A stretch of DNA of 64,000 nucleotides, taken from NCBI RefSeq assembly GCF_000312665.1, contig NZ_HF536772.1, positions 2,163,596 to 2,227,595 on the forward strand, in the 5' to 3' direction. Under the pieces are notes generated by a model, which was not told the origin of the DNA, did not search any database, and worked only from the letters and a program-made list of their open reading frames with translations. Shown in pieces: positions 1 through 9,625 of the stretch. Source of the DNA: Rhizobium mesoamericanum STM3625 (GTDB lineage: Bacteria; Pseudomonadota; Alphaproteobacteria; Rhizobiales; Rhizobiaceae). Numbering within the stretch: position 1 is the first letter of the stretch; each line of letters opens with the position of its first letter. The position numbers and the translations under genes were made by a program.

Positions 1-503
1 TCGCGAAGTGTCAGGTTCATGTCGCTTTCGGCAAGCGAGAATAGCTCGGCGCCGTTCTGGACGACCTTCACCGGGCCGCTGTGGGCGTTCTCGTAGAGCA
101 ACATAGAGTTAAGCCCTTCGCCCTTCGGATCGGCAGGGATCGAAATGCCGCTCAGAGTCAGGTCGGTTGCTGTGAACGTGGCGCCTTCGTTCGTGGCGCT
201 GATGTTCGGGAAGGACGCCTCCTCGACATAGTAGCCACCGTCTTCGTCTTCCTCGACACCCTTCATCGTGATGTCACCGATCGACACCGCTTCGCCGCTG
301 TTGGTCTTGAAGCTCGCTTTCTTCAGCGTCACGCTCGTGCCGTCGACATCGACGCCATCGGCAATGATCGTGCCGCCTTGCTGGCTATAAGCGGCATTGA
401 TCTTCGTCAGCAGATCCTGGCCATCGAGGGCGAAGGCCGAGCCGGCGAGAGAAAGAAAAGCAGCGCCCGAAAGCATCAGCCGTGTCGTCCGGTAAAGAGT
501 CAT
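1..503 (-). CDS. Secreted protein of unknown function (3' end outside window)
   Basis: The minus-strand frame opens with ATG at 503 and stays open to the window edge, giving about 167 residues without a stop. The N-terminus is a typical Sec signal peptide: two arginines, a hydrophobic stretch, then a cleavage site near residue 26 (SAFA/LD). The mature part is rich in Thr, Ser, Gly and acidic residues, with a beta-like pattern and no cysteines. I do not recognise the family; it could be a periplasmic or outer-membrane-associated protein. It is divergent from parC across 236 bp. A plus-strand frame over the same bases looks like a shadow because it has no signal or domain. Confidence 0.75.
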   Translation of the reverse strand, partial: MTLYRTTRLMLSGAAFLSLAGSAFALDGQDLLTKINAAYSQQGGTIIADGVDVDGTSVTLKKASFKTNSGEAVSIGDITMKGVEEDEDGGYYVEEASFPNISATNEGATFTATDLTLSGISIPADPKGEGLNSMLLYENAHSGPVKVVQNGAELFSLAESDMNLTLR

Positions 504-739
504 CTGGGGTCCCTTGGTGGTGGTGCGTAGAGGCGGCCCTGTTCTTAGCCGATCTACTGCGGTTCGATCGCGGTTTATATTTGTGGATTTCTAAATTTGT
601 GTTGAAGGGAAAATGAAAGAACGACCAAATTCGGGCAAAGCGGCTACTGTCATTCTTTTCTCGCCGCTCAAAGACTTCATCCACAGTCCGAATGCCTGGA
701 TTCCTTGCTCAAATGGGACATCTCGGCTAGTCAGAGCAT

Positions 740-2995
740 ATGGGACAAGAGATTTTGCCGCCCTCTGGCGGAGACGACGACAGTATCCTTCCGGTCGACC
801 TGAAGGCGGCGCTTGAAGAGCGTTACCTCGCCTATGCGCTATCGACTATCATGCACCGAGCGCTTCCGGATGTACGCGATGGCCTGAAGCCGGTGCACCG
901 CCGTATCATTCACGCCATGAGCGAAATGGGCATCCGTCCCAATTCCGCCTTCAAGAAGTGTGCCCGTATCGTCGGCGATGTCATCGGTAAGTTCCATCCG
1001 CATGGCGACCAGTCGGTTTACGACGCGTTGGTACGCTTGGCGCAGGATTTCTCGCAGCGCTATCCGGTCGTAGACGGGCAGGGCAACTTCGGCAATATCG
1101 ACGGGGACAGCGCTGCAGCCTACCGATACACCGAAGCGCGCATGACCGAAGTCGCCGCGCTGCTGCTCGAGGGCATCGATCAGGACGCAGTCGATTTCCG
1201 GCCGACCTATAACGAAGAAGACGAAGAGCCGATCGTCCTGCCAGGCGCCTTCCCGAACCTGCTGGCAAACGGTTCGTCTGGTATTGCCGTCGGCATGGCG
1301 ACGTCGATCCCGTCGCACAACGTCCACGAACTCTGTGACGCTGCGCTCCATCTTATCAAGCATCCCGATGCTACCGTCGAGAAGCTCGTCGAGTTTATTC
1401 CCGGTCCGGATTTTCCGACGGGCGGCATCATCATCGATGGCAGGGATAGTATCATCGAGAGCTACCGCACGGGTCGTGGCGGCTTTCGCGTGCGCGCCAA
1501 GTGGGAAACTGAGGATCTCGGTCGCGGCGGCTATCAGATCGTCGTTACTGAAATTCCGTTCCAGGTCCAGAAGTCCCGCTTGATCGAAAAGATCGCGGAA
1601 CTGTTGTTGGCGCGCAAGCTGCCCTTGCTCGAGGATATCCGCGACGAATCCGCCGAAGACGTCCGTGTCGTGCTGGTGCCGAAGAACCGGACGGTCGATC
1701 CGACGATCCTCATGGAATCCATGTTCAAGCTGACGGAGTTGGAAAGCCGTTTCCCGCTGAACATGAACGTTCTCTCTATGGGCCGCATCCCGCGCGTCAT
1801 GGCGTTGAACGAGGTGCTGAAGGAGTGGCTCGACCACCGCCGCGAAGTGCTGCAGCGTCGCTCGCGCTTCCGTCTTGCGGCCATCGACCGTCGCTTGGAA
1901 ATCCTCGGCGGCTTGCTGATCGCTTACCTCAATATCGACGAGGTCATTCGCATCATCCGCGAAGAGGACGAGCCGAAGCCGGTGATGATCGCCCGCTGGT
2001 CGCTGACCGACACTCAGGTCGAAGCGATCCTCAACATGCGCCTGCGCTCGTTGCGCAAGCTCGAGGAATTCGAGATCCGCACCGAGTTCGATGAACTCAC
2101 CAAGGAGAAGGGTGAGATTGAGGCTCTGCTGGCGTCCGAGGACAAGCAATGGCAGACGGTTGCCTGGGAAATTGGTGAGGTAAAGAAGAAGTTCGCGAAA
2201 GCGACCGAGCTCGGCCGCCGTCGCACCCAATTCGCCGAGGCGCCCGAGGCCGACGAGCAAGCCATTCAGCAGGCAATGATCGAGAAGGAACCGATCACCG
2301 TCGTCGTCTCCGAAAAGGGTTGGATCCGCGCGCTGAAGGGGCACATCTCCGACACCGCGACCCTGACCTTCAAGGAAGGCGATGGGCTGAAGGTTGCCTT
2401 CCCGGCGCAGACAACGGACAAGATTCTCATCATCACTACCGGCGGCAAGGCCTTCACCCTTGGGGGCGACAAGCTGCCGGGCGGTCGCGGCCACGGCGAA
2501 CCGCTGCGCATCATGATCGACATGGAGAACGATCAGGACGTGCTGACTGCAATCGTGCACGATCCGACGCGCAAGCAGATGATCGTCTCGACGGCCGGCA
2601 ATGGCTTCGTTGTCGCCGAGGCCGACATGGTCGCCAATACCCGCAAGGGCAAGCAGATCATGAACGTCTCCATGCCTGACGAGACGAAGCTGATCGTTCC
2701 CGTCAGCGGCGACCATGTGGCTGTCGTCGGCGAGAACCGCAAGCTGCTTGTGTTCCCATTGGCGCAAGTGCCCGAAATGGGGCGCGGCAAGGGTGTCCGC
2801 CTGCAGCGTTACAAGGATGGTGGCATTTCCGACGTACGCTGCTTTGCGATTGCTGAGGGCCTCGTCTGGGAAGATAGTGCAGGTCGCACCTTCACCAAAA
2901 ACAAGGATGAGCTTGCCGAATGGCTTGCCGATCGTGCCACGGCTGGTCGAACGGTTCCGAAGGGCTTCCCGCGCAGCGGTAAGTTTGCCGGCTGA
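740..2995 (+). CDS. parC: DNA topoisomerase IV subunit A
   Basis: ParC is the DNA-cleaving subunit of topoisomerase IV, which decatenates daughter chromosomes together with ParE. At 751 residues it has the normal alphaproteobacterial length. The winged-helix/tower region shows the catalytic tyrosine at about residue 130 in the [10 protein letters not shown] context, and the HPHGD loop lies just before it. The GyrA-like C-terminal beta-pinwheel follows from about residue 510. At the position equivalent to E. coli ParC Ser80 this protein has Gln91 ([10 protein letters not shown]). The start at 740 matches the family N-terminus, although the upstream Shine-Dalgarno is weak. Confidence 0.96.
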   Translation: MGQEILPPSGGDDDSILPVDLKAALEERYLAYALSTIMHRALPDVRDGLKPVHRRIIHAMSEMGIRPNSAFKKCARIVGDVIGKFHPHGDQSVYDALVRLAQDFSQRYPVVDGQGNFGNIDGDSAAAYRYTEARMTEVAALLLEGIDQDAVDFRPTYNEEDEEPIVLPGAFPNLLANGSSGIAVGMATSIPSHNVHELCDAALHLIKHPDATVEKLVEFIPGPDFPTGGIIIDGRDSIIESYRTGRGGFRVRAKWETEDLGRGGYQIVVTEIPFQVQKSRLIEKIAELLLARKLPLLEDIRDESAEDVRVVLVPKNRTVDPTILMESMFKLTELESRFPLNMNVLSMGRIPRVMALNEVLKEWLDHRREVLQRRSRFRLAAIDRRLEILGGLLIAYLNIDEVIRIIREEDEPKPVMIARWSLTDTQVEAILNMRLRSLRKLEEFEIRTEFDELTKEKGEIEALLASEDKQWQTVAWEIGEVKKKFAKATELGRRRTQFAEAPEADEQAIQQAMIEKEPITVVVSEKGWIRALKGHISDTATLTFKEGDGLKVAFPAQTTDKILIITTGGKAFTLGGDKLPGGRGHGEPLRIMIDMENDQDVLTAIVHDPTRKQMIVSTAGNGFVVAEADMVANTRKGKQIMNVSMPDETKLIVPVSGDHVAVVGENRKLLVFPLAQVPEMGRGKGVRLQRYKDGGISDVRCFAIAEGLVWEDSAGRTFTKNKDELAEWLADRATAGRTVPKGFPRSGKFAG

Positions 2996-3013
2996 GGCGA
3001 AAAATAAATCCGG

Positions 3014-3036
3014 GCCTCGCTCTTGGCGGGCGAGGC
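3014..3036 (+). terminator. Hairpin downstream of parC
   Basis: A perfect 7 bp inverted repeat (GCCTCGC / GCGAGGC, loop about 9 nt) lies 18 bp after the parC stop. There is no U-tract, so it may be a weak or Rho-assisted terminator, or only a 3' stabilising stem. Confidence 0.4.
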
Positions 3037-3153
3037 AACTCCTCTATGTCTGACCGATAATCACAACATGGACAGACATCATTCCGCAGGCGGACGGAAT
3101 GATCGAATGTGGCGCTTTGGGAGAGTGTCATGTCCGATCACGGAGGAATGTTG

Positions 3154-3663
3154 ATGAGTGCTTGCAATACTATCACCGTAAACGTTGCGCATACTTTCAA
3201 TGCCTCGCCCTGCGCCGTCTACGACGCATGGCTGAACCCTCAGATTGCAAAACGCTTTCTCTTCGCGAGCGACGAAGGCCGAGTCATCCGCGCTGACATC
3301 GATCCGAAGGTTGGCGGGCATTTTCTCGTCATCGACCGGCGTCCGACAGGTGATGCGGTCCATTACGGCGTGTTTCTGGAATTGCGTCGGCCGCGGCGGA
3401 TGGTGTTCTGCTTCTCTTCTGCCGAGCATGATCATAATGCGGATCGAATCCAGATCGACATCGAACCACTCGCCGAAGGCACTCGGCTGACGCTCTCACA
3501 CGAAATGTGCGCCGAATGGGGGCAATTCGAGGAGCAGACGCGGCAGGGTTGGGTCCACGTCATGCAGGGGCTTGAACGCGAGCTTGATGCGATGCAGGTG
3601 GTCAATGCGCCAGAGATTGTTGCACAGGCTGTCCCCGAACCATCCAAAGCGAGTGCGCCATAA
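3154..3663 (+). CDS. SRPBCC / AHSA1-type START-like domain protein
   Basis: A protein of about 169 residues of the SRPBCC superfamily, activator-of-Hsp90-like (AHSA1) branch. These are small helix-grip folds that bind hydrophobic ligands or partner proteins. Visible family features are the N-terminal strand followed by AVYDAWLNP, the central G-G-x-F strand (VGGHFLV), the LELRRPRRMVF strand and a C-terminal amphipathic helix with a GW motif (RQGWVHVMQGLERELD). Several in-frame starts exist (3109, 3130, 3148). I choose 3154 because GGAGG at 3142-3146 sits 7 nt upstream. The last 62 bp overlap the 3' end of the convergent EamA gene. The physiological role is unknown. Confidence 0.8.
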   Translation: MSACNTITVNVAHTFNASPCAVYDAWLNPQIAKRFLFASDEGRVIRADIDPKVGGHFLVIDRRPTGDAVHYGVFLELRRPRRMVFCFSSAEHDHNADRIQIDIEPLAEGTRLTLSHEMCAEWGQFEEQTRQGWVHVMQGLERELDAMQVVNAPEIVAQAVPEPSKASAP

Positions 3664-4489
3664 TTGCGCAAACCAGGATCGCACCGCCGATGAGCGTCAT
3701 CGTCGGCGGGGTTTCTGCGAAGATTAGCCAGATCCAGATCGGAGCCAGGATGGTTTCGAGGAGGTAGAACATGCCGACTTCGGCCGCCGAGAGGTAACGT
3801 GGCCCCGTGGCGAGGCACCAAAACGCAATCGGCATCAGGAGCGCCCCGTTCAGGACAATCCAGGCTGGATGTTCTATGGCGAGCCCGGCGGGAAATGCGT
3901 TCGCAAAGCCGAGGATGGCAGGCAGGGCGGTGGCAAGAAGTGGCACGAACCCCATGTCTCGCCGCGATGCGCGGCCTACCGTGATTGCCGATGCGAGGAT
4001 GAAGGCGCTGAGCAGTGCCATGGCGTCGCCGAAGACATGGCCGCTGGACAATCCGTCATGGACGATCAAGCCAACACCGAACACCATGACGGCCATGGTT
4101 GCGAGCGTGGAGAGCGAAGGGCGTTCCTTGAGAAACATCCAGGACAGGAGCGCGCCGAACATCGGATTAAAGGCGACGATGAAGACCACGTTTGCCGTTG
4201 CCGTGTTGAAAACGGCAAGCACGAATGTCAGCGTTGAGCAGCCATAGAGCAGACCAGCCGCAAGGCCGTATTTGCCAGGGACGAGCATGGGCCATGTTCC
4301 CTTGACGGTCCGAATGAAGCAGATCACGACGAGCGTCACGGCAACGGTTGTGATGCTACGTGCGCCGAGGATCGACCACATGTCTCCGTGGGCAAGGCGT
4401 ACCAACGGAATGTCCATGGAAAGTGCCAAGCCGCCGATTGTGGTCAGCAGCAGACCCTTCCGATGATCGGAAAAAACGGGGAGTGGCAT
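3602..4489 (-). CDS. EamA/DMT-family inner-membrane transporter
   Basis: 295 residues with about ten hydrophobic segments arranged as two EamA repeats, the drug/metabolite transporter superfamily layout. The first repeat ends in the typical FNPMFGALLSWMFLKERPS segment and the second in LLETILAPIWIWLIFAETP. The substrate cannot be predicted from sequence; relatives export amino acids, metabolites or drugs. The start codon directly abuts the bpt stop (TAG at 4490-4492), so it is probably co-transcribed behind bpt. Its 3' end overlaps the SRPBCC gene tail to tail. Confidence 0.85.
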   Translation of the reverse strand: MPLPVFSDHRKGLLLTTIGGLALSMDIPLVRLAHGDMWSILGARSITTVAVTLVVICFIRTVKGTWPMLVPGKYGLAAGLLYGCSTLTFVLAVFNTATANVVFIVAFNPMFGALLSWMFLKERPSLSTLATMAVMVFGVGLIVHDGLSSGHVFGDAMALLSAFILASAITVGRASRRDMGFVPLLATALPAILGFANAFPAGLAIEHPAWIVLNGALLMPIAFWCLATGPRYLSAAEVGMFYLLETILAPIWIWLIFAETPPTMTLIGGAILVCAIMAHSLWMVRGQPVQQSLAH

Positions 4490-5266
4490 CTAGTAGCGCG
4501 TGCTTTCGGGCAATGCGGAGGGATCGAAGCGTTCCCACCCGCGCGAAGTCAGGTGCTCCTGCGGCTGGAAGCGTGTCTTGTAGTCCATTTTACGCGATCC
4601 TTGAACCCAATAGCCCAAGTAGACGTGCGGAAGCCCCAAAGCGTTTGTTCGCCTAATGTGGTCAAGGATCATGAACGTCCCAAGAGAACGCCGATCCATG
4701 TCAGGGTTGAAGTAGGAATAGACCATGGACAAGCCGTCGCTCATGGTATCCGTGAGGGCGGCGGCCACGAGCTCACCCGTCGGGCGTTCTTCGATGCCAG
4801 CCCCTTCCTTTCGAAGCCTATACTCGATGATCTTGGTGTTCACATGCGTATCCTCGACCATGATGGCGTAGTCGAGCACCGTCATGTCCGACATTCCGCC
4901 CTGTTGGTGGCGAAAATCGAGATAGCGTCGGAACAGCGAATATTGCTCGCTGGAAGGTTGGGCAGGGAACTCCGTGGAGATAATATCGTCGTTCGCTGCC
5001 AGCACTCGTTTCATCGACTTCGTTGGCAGAAACTCTTGCGCCAGGATCCGGACGGAAATGCAAGCGCGACAAGACTCGCAGGCCGGCCGATAGGCGATGT
5101 TCTGCGACCGGCGAAAGCCGCCCTGTGTTAGGATATCGTTCATCTCCGCTGCGCGAGGGCCGACGAGATGAGTAAAGACCTTGCGTTCCATCTCGTGGGC
5201 CAGATAAGGGCACGCAGCCGGAGCAGTCAGGTAAAACTGCGGTGATGGCGTCGTCTGCGTATTCAT
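4490..5266 (-). CDS. bpt: Aspartate/glutamate leucyltransferase
   Basis: Bpt transfers leucine from Leu-tRNA to proteins with N-terminal Asp or Glu, marking them for ClpS/ClpAP degradation (bacterial N-end rule). The 258-residue length fits the family. Signature features are the N-terminal CPYL segment followed by MERKVFTHL, the cysteine-rich [16 protein letters not shown] motif, and the C-terminal region ([17 protein letters not shown]) shared with eukaryotic Ate1. It is the first gene of a two-gene unit with the EamA transporter. Confidence 0.95.
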   Translation of the reverse strand: MNTQTTPSPQFYLTAPAACPYLAHEMERKVFTHLVGPRAAEMNDILTQGGFRRSQNIAYRPACESCRACISVRILAQEFLPTKSMKRVLAANDDIISTEFPAQPSSEQYSLFRRYLDFRHQQGGMSDMTVLDYAIMVEDTHVNTKIIEYRLRKEGAGIEERPTGELVAAALTDTMSDGLSMVYSYFNPDMDRRSLGTFMILDHIRRTNALGLPHVYLGYWVQGSRKMDYKTRFQPQEHLTSRGWERFDPSALPESTRY

Positions 5267-5387
5267 CTGTTGTGGAGATTTCCTTCGGTTAGCTGCGTAT
5301 CTGACAGGATGACTTAAGAATGAAAAACGTCAACAGCTAGGCCATTCTCCGGTCCGATGTCGCCCGTCATACTTTTGGATATGGCGC

Positions 5388-5415
5388 CAAAAGGCTCCCG
5401 GCAAAGGCCAGGAGC
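5388..5415 (-). terminator. Intrinsic terminator after the RDD-family gene
   Basis: Read on the minus strand, a GC-rich stem (GCTCC...GGAGC with further pairing inside) is followed by CCTTTTGG. It lies 30-57 bp past the stop of the RDD gene. Confidence 0.55.
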
Positions 5416-5444
5416 AGCGTTTATTTTAGCGTGCAAGGATCTTG

Positions 5445-5903
5445 TTAGACGGTGCGTACCGTCACCGTACCGACCAGGAAATCGTGGATCAGCCGGCTGC
5501 GCTCGGTAAACAGGCCGACCAACAGAATCAGTGGCGTCAGAACGGAGTTCAGGATCCAGAAAAGGGCCAGGTGAACGATGGCCGTCAAAAAGTCCATCGG
5601 CTGACCATCGACCCGCATGATTGCGATCCCCATTGCGCGCATCCCCAGCGAGGCCTGGCTGAAGCCGCCGACGGTGAAGCCGAAATAGAGGCCAGCAACA
5701 ATCACGAACAGTGCCGGATAAAGAAAGAATCCCAAGCCGAGTGTGACGATCGACAGAAAGAACAGGATAACCGCCGCCGGGATGCAAAGCAGCAGGATGA
5801 TCACGTAGTCGAGGATGAATGCGAAGACGCGACGGCTCAGCGTACCCGTATAGGCGCGCCAGTCGTCCGGTGCGGCATAGAGCGGGTTGGGAGTGAGCGT
5901 CAT
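5445..5903 (-). CDS. RDD-family membrane protein
   Basis: 152 residues with three to four predicted membrane helices (around 28-55, 58-80 and 108-130). The RDD-family signature is present: an Arg near the first helix (LSRRVFAFILDYVI), the QASLGMRAMGI loop before the third helix, and a C-terminal DFLVGTVTV-like segment. RDD proteins are poorly understood; some are implicated in ion transport. The gene lies downstream of hemB on the same strand with a 78 bp gap and may be co-transcribed. It ends at a hairpin terminator. Confidence 0.85.
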   Translation of the reverse strand: MTLTPNPLYAAPDDWRAYTGTLSRRVFAFILDYVIILLLCIPAAVILFFLSIVTLGLGFFLYPALFVIVAGLYFGFTVGGFSQASLGMRAMGIAIMRVDGQPMDFLTAIVHLALFWILNSVLTPLILLVGLFTERSRLIHDFLVGTVTVRTV

Positions 5904-5981
5904 CTCTGCGGTCTCCTTTCGAGAAAGCGATGCCGCTGATATGGTATCGCTTTCCTCAAATGCAATATTGGCGCGTGGGGA

Positions 5982-6995
5982 TCAGCGCTTCGCGAGGATC
6001 CGAGCCACCTCGACAGCGAAATAGGTGAGGACACCGTCGCACCCTGCGCGCTTGAAGGAAAGCAGGGTTTCCAACATGGCCCGTTCGCCATCGATCCAGC
6101 CGTTCATGGCTGCGGCTTTGATCTGCGTATATTCACCCGAAACCTGGTAGGCGAACGTGGGGAGACCGAAAGCCTCCTTCATGCGCCAGCAGATGTCGAG
6201 ATAGGGCAGTCCCGGCTTGACCATAAGCATGTCGGCGCCTTCCTCTACATCGAGCGCGGCGTCCCGGATTGCCTCCGCGCCATTTGCCGGATCGATGTAG
6301 TAGGTCTTCTTGTCGCCCTTGAGCAGTCCGCCGGTCGAGATCGCCTCGCGGTAGGGACCATAGAAAGCCGAGGCAAATTTTGTGGCGTAGCTCATGATGC
6401 CGACGTTCTGGTGTCCGGCGGCGTCAAGGGCGCGGCGGATGGCGCCAATTCGGCCGTCCATCATCTCCGAGGGCGAAATGATGTCCGCCCCGGCATCAGC
6501 CTGCATGACGGCCGCGCGGGCAACCTGATCTACTGTCTCGTCGTTGACGATCTCCCCTTGTCGCAGGATTCCGTCATGCCCGTGGCTTGTGAACGGATCA
6601 AGCGCGACATCCGTGATCACCCCAATATTGGGCACTGCCTTCTTGATCGCCATCGTCGCCTGATTGATCAGATTGTTGGCGTCGAGACTGTTCGAGCCGG
6701 TTTCGTCTCGCAGTGCCATTTCGATGTTCGGGAAGGTCGCGATCGCGGGAATGCCAAGATCCGCCGCTTCCTTGGCGGCTTCAACGAGCTGATCCACACT
6801 CATCCGGTTGACGCCGGGCATCGCCGGTATCGGTTCGACGATGCCGGAGCCCGCAACGACGAAAACAGGCCAGATCAGGTCATCGACCGTCAGCCGGTTT
6901 TCCTGCACGAGACGCCGGGTCCAGTCGGCCTTGCGGTTGCGGCGCATGCGCCGATGGCCGGTGATTTCGTCGACGAGATGGGTCTTATCCTGCAT
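5982..6995 (-). CDS. hemB: Delta-aminolevulinic acid dehydratase (porphobilinogen synthase)
   Basis: HemB condenses two 5-aminolevulinate molecules to porphobilinogen, the second common step of tetrapyrrole synthesis. I start at 6995 (MQDKTHLVDE, 337 residues), the usual rhizobial length; an upstream in-frame ATG at 7022 would add nine unlikely residues. Visible motifs include MVKPGLPYLD with the second-site Schiff-base lysine, and the SPSEMMDGRIGAIR active-site region. The usual zinc cysteine cluster is replaced by an acidic DVALDPFTSHGHDG segment, as in the Mg-dependent HemB subclass. It is divergent from the DUF6163 gene. Confidence 0.96.
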   Translation of the reverse strand: MQDKTHLVDEITGHRRMRRNRKADWTRRLVQENRLTVDDLIWPVFVVAGSGIVEPIPAMPGVNRMSVDQLVEAAKEAADLGIPAIATFPNIEMALRDETGSNSLDANNLINQATMAIKKAVPNIGVITDVALDPFTSHGHDGILRQGEIVNDETVDQVARAAVMQADAGADIISPSEMMDGRIGAIRRALDAAGHQNVGIMSYATKFASAFYGPYREAISTGGLLKGDKKTYYIDPANGAEAIRDAALDVEEGADMLMVKPGLPYLDICWRMKEAFGLPTFAYQVSGEYTQIKAAAMNGWIDGERAMLETLLSFKRAGCDGVLTYFAVEVARILAKR

Positions 6996-7128
6996 GGTCG
7001 TTAAAGCTTTCTGCCATTCCAATTGTCGAAGCGCTCATTATCATGGCATGGCCGAAATCCAAACCTGACGATTGGCCGCAATGATCGAGCGCTGGCGAAG
7101 TCTTAACCGCAACCCTATTGTTTGACAC

Positions 7129-7566
7129 ATGGACGCTGATTCTCCGACGATACCGAAGCCGACGCTGACCAGCGTTCTGTTCATCTTGTTCTTGCGGCTT
7201 GTCGCGATATCCTGCTTCTGGTTCGGATTGCAGTATTGGGCGATGCTCGTCGGCTATTCGCTCGTGGGGGCAGGCCGCTTCGATCTGCTCAGCCTTCCCT
7301 GGAAAGTCGCAAGCACGAGCCTCGCCGTTCTCTTCCCTGTCGCATCTCTTGGCCTGTGGATTGCCGTCTCCTGGGGGCCGGTAATCTGGGTACTCGCAGC
7401 AGGTGGCCAGATTATCATGTACGGCTTCATGCCGGAGGTGTTTGGGCCCAATCGGTTGGTCGTTCTGCTGCATGTTGCGGTAGCCCTGGTCTACGTCGGA
7501 TTCCGCGCCACGCTCTGGTACGAGAAGCGCAAGCGGCGCCAGCAGGTAAGCGTTGATTTACCCTGA
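7129..7566 (+). CDS. DUF6163-family membrane protein
   Basis: 145 residues with four hydrophobic helices and a basic C-terminus (YEKRKRRQQ). It resembles the small rhizobial DUF6163 proteins; no function is established. It sits between hemB (divergent) and ldtR (same strand, 131 bp gap), a placement that suggests an envelope-related role next to the ldtR/ldtP locus. That link is inference from context only. Confidence 0.75.
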   Translation: MDADSPTIPKPTLTSVLFILFLRLVAISCFWFGLQYWAMLVGYSLVGAGRFDLLSLPWKVASTSLAVLFPVASLGLWIAVSWGPVIWVLAAGGQIIMYGFMPEVFGPNRLVVLLHVAVALVYVGFRATLWYEKRKRRQQVSVDLP

Positions 7567-7697
7567 TACAACGCGGGGTTTCCGGTAAGGCACTGTTAAG
7601 CCTGCGGTTTAAGTAGAATTTTATTTGTATTCGATAGGGTCTGTCTCAAGGCGGGAAGAAAACCAACACCGCCAAACAAAACAGTGAGGCAGTCATC

Positions 7698-8213
7698 ATG
7701 AACACGAAAATCAAGCCGCAGGCGGTACCGAACTTCCGTGACCAGCAGGAGCAGGGCATCCGCGATCTTTACATGGAATCCCTTCATCTTGTTGAACGTC
7801 TTCACCGCCGTCTCCTCGATGTCATAAAGGACGAGTTCGACCGTCAGGGTCGCAGCGACGTCAATGCCGTCCAGGCACTTCTTCTTTTCAACATCGGCAA
7901 CTCCGAGCTGACGGCGGGCGAACTTCGCTCCCGTGGTTACTATCTCGGCTCCAACGTATCCTACAACGTCAAGAAGCTCGTCGACCTCGGCTTTATCAAC
8001 CATCAGCGCTCGCGCATCGACCGTCGCTCCGTTCGCATCAGCCTGACGGAAACCGGCCAGGACATCGCCGAGACGGTCGCCAAGCTCTACGAGCGCCACA
8101 TCGGCTCGATCGACAAGGTCGGCGGCATCGGTACCGACGAATTCACGCAGATGAACAAGCTGCTGACACGTCTGGACCGCTTCTGGAACGACCAGATCCT
8201 CTACCGCCTGTAA
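7698..8213 (+). CDS. ldtR: MarR-family transcriptional regulator LdtR
   Basis: 171 residues with a central winged helix (ELTAGELRSRGYYLGSNVSYNVKKLVDLGFINHQRS, residues about 73-108) and the RSRIDRRSVRISLT wing typical of MarR proteins. It closely resembles LdtR, described in Liberibacter and Sinorhizobium as a regulator of an L,D-transpeptidase gene and of osmotic and cell-envelope stress. The likely target ldtP lies 1.4 kb downstream, separated here by a glycosyltransferase-like gene. A strong terminator follows. Confidence 0.9.
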   Translation: MNTKIKPQAVPNFRDQQEQGIRDLYMESLHLVERLHRRLLDVIKDEFDRQGRSDVNAVQALLLFNIGNSELTAGELRSRGYYLGSNVSYNVKKLVDLGFINHQRSRIDRRSVRISLTETGQDIAETVAKLYERHIGSIDKVGGIGTDEFTQMNKLLTRLDRFWNDQILYRL

Positions 8214-8260
8214 TCTCTTAAGCCAACTTCCCTGCTGGCTTATCAGACCTCCAAGGCACG

Positions 8261-8294
8261 AAAGGGCGCAACGGTATTCCGTAGCGCCCTTTTC
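8261..8294 (+). terminator. Intrinsic terminator of ldtR
   Basis: A perfect AAAGGGCGC / GCGCCCTTT stem with a loop of about 14 nt ends in TTTT. It lies 48 bp after the ldtR stop. Confidence 0.85.
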
Positions 8295-8396
8295 GCTATT
8301 TTCTGCCCACGGCTTGGGTTACATATTCGGTCGACAACTTGCTAATGACTTCGCACGAGCCTTCGGGGTTCTTGCGAGAATCAGGAGTTGCAGGTC

Positions 8397-9242
8397 ATGG
8401 TGTCAGCCGTCTTGGCGGCGAGCGATGGGGTGAAGCAGGTCATCTGCATCAGTTGGGGGACGAAATATGGTGCCCCCTTCATCAACCGCCTTTACGCCAT
8501 GGTCAAGCGCAACATCACGCCTCCCTTCACCTTTACCTGCTTCACTGACAATCGCGGCGATCTCAATCCTGAAATCGTTTGCGAGGACCTGCCGCCGCTG
8601 GATGTCGAAAACATGCCGGTGAGAACGAAGGGCATTTGGCCCAAGGGGCGGCTTTGGGGGCCGAAGCTTGGAAATTTGAGTGGTCCGGTGCTGTTCCTCG
8701 ACCTCGATCTGGTGATCGTCGGTTCCCTCGACTCATTCTTCGAGGTCGGCGGTCCTAACGACGTCATCCTGTCGCGCAACCAGACGACGCCGTTTGAACG
8801 TCTCGGACAGACATCACTCTTCCGCTTTCCTGTGGGCAAGCTTGTTCCGCTGCAAGAAAAATTCCGCGCCGATCCCCAAGGCGTTGCTGACAAGTATCAA
8901 TTCGAGCAGCGATTTGTGACGAGAAACGCGCCCGGTGGCGCAAAGTTCTTTCCGCGCCGGTGGGTGCTGCATTTCAGGCAAGATTGCCGCTGGCCATTCC
9001 CGCTCAATTATTTCCTGACGCCACGCCTGCCGGCCGATGCGCGGGTGATCCTGTTTCCACGCGACTTCCATCCGCAGTTCGCGGTCGAAGGACGGTTCGG
9101 GTTGAAGGGCCGCGCGGCGCCGCCGCTGGACCATATCCGACACATGTTTGATCCCGAACGGAGACGCAACAGGCCCCTGTTTCGTTATCTGCGCCACTAC
9201 ATCCGCCCAACGCCTTGGGTGGCCGACCACTGGCGCGAGTAG
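8397..9242 (+). CDS. Glycosyltransferase-like protein
   Basis: About 281 residues. A Rossmann-like N-terminus (VICISWGTKYGAPFINRLYAMVKRN) and a DxD-type motif in LFLDLDLVIVGSLD around residue 100 fit a GT-A fold nucleotide-sugar transferase, similar to proteins annotated as family-8-like or hypothetical glycosyltransferases in rhizobia. The C-terminal third is rich in Arg and Pro. There is no signal peptide or membrane helix. I choose ATG 8397 over TTG 8388 because AGGAG at 8383-8387 is correctly spaced only for the ATG. Its position between ldtR and ldtP may mean a cell-surface role, but the acceptor is unknown. Confidence 0.75.
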   Translation: MVSAVLAASDGVKQVICISWGTKYGAPFINRLYAMVKRNITPPFTFTCFTDNRGDLNPEIVCEDLPPLDVENMPVRTKGIWPKGRLWGPKLGNLSGPVLFLDLDLVIVGSLDSFFEVGGPNDVILSRNQTTPFERLGQTSLFRFPVGKLVPLQEKFRADPQGVADKYQFEQRFVTRNAPGGAKFFPRRWVLHFRQDCRWPFPLNYFLTPRLPADARVILFPRDFHPQFAVEGRFGLKGRAAPPLDHIRHMFDPERRRNRPLFRYLRHYIRPTPWVADHWRE

Positions 9243-9488
9243 CTGGCTCGCGCCACGCTGTCGTGACATCTTTGCAACGCATGGCAGACAAGCGTAATCG
9301 CCTGTATTCAAGCCGTTTTTTAGCCGCTATTAACCGCCACATTCTGTGGATTGGTATGGTTTTTGCGTACCGCCCCGCTACCAACGGTTGAGCGTTGTGC
9401 AGGACGACACGAATTGGCCATATTAGCATGTCAGCGGAAATACACGGCAAATGGCGCTTCCCAATTGAGGTCCGATAACCTCGCCTCC

Positions 9489-9516
9489 CTGCCTGCAATC
9501 ATGTGATTGCCGGCAG
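9489..9516. repeat. 28 bp inverted repeat upstream of ldtP
   Basis: Arms of 13 bp (12 matching pairs) flank a 2 bp centre, with GCAATCA / TGATTGC as the core. It lies 110-137 bp before the ldtP start, in a 383 bp gene-free stretch (9243-9625). It could be an operator, for example for LdtR, or an RNA hairpin. I see no other feature in this stretch. Confidence 0.5.
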
Positions 9517-9625
9517 AGACATTGTGCGATGCGCCGTAGAGACGGGTTGGTAGAGACTTGCGTCCTCGCAGGGATAGCGAAGGGCGCCGGTCTCGCAAGC
9601 AGCGGCAATTTAGTGGTTGGGATGA

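Noticed and set aside
839..2767. 642-residue open frame antisense to parC
   Set aside because: It mirrors the third-base pattern of parC, has no recognised domain, and parC is certain.
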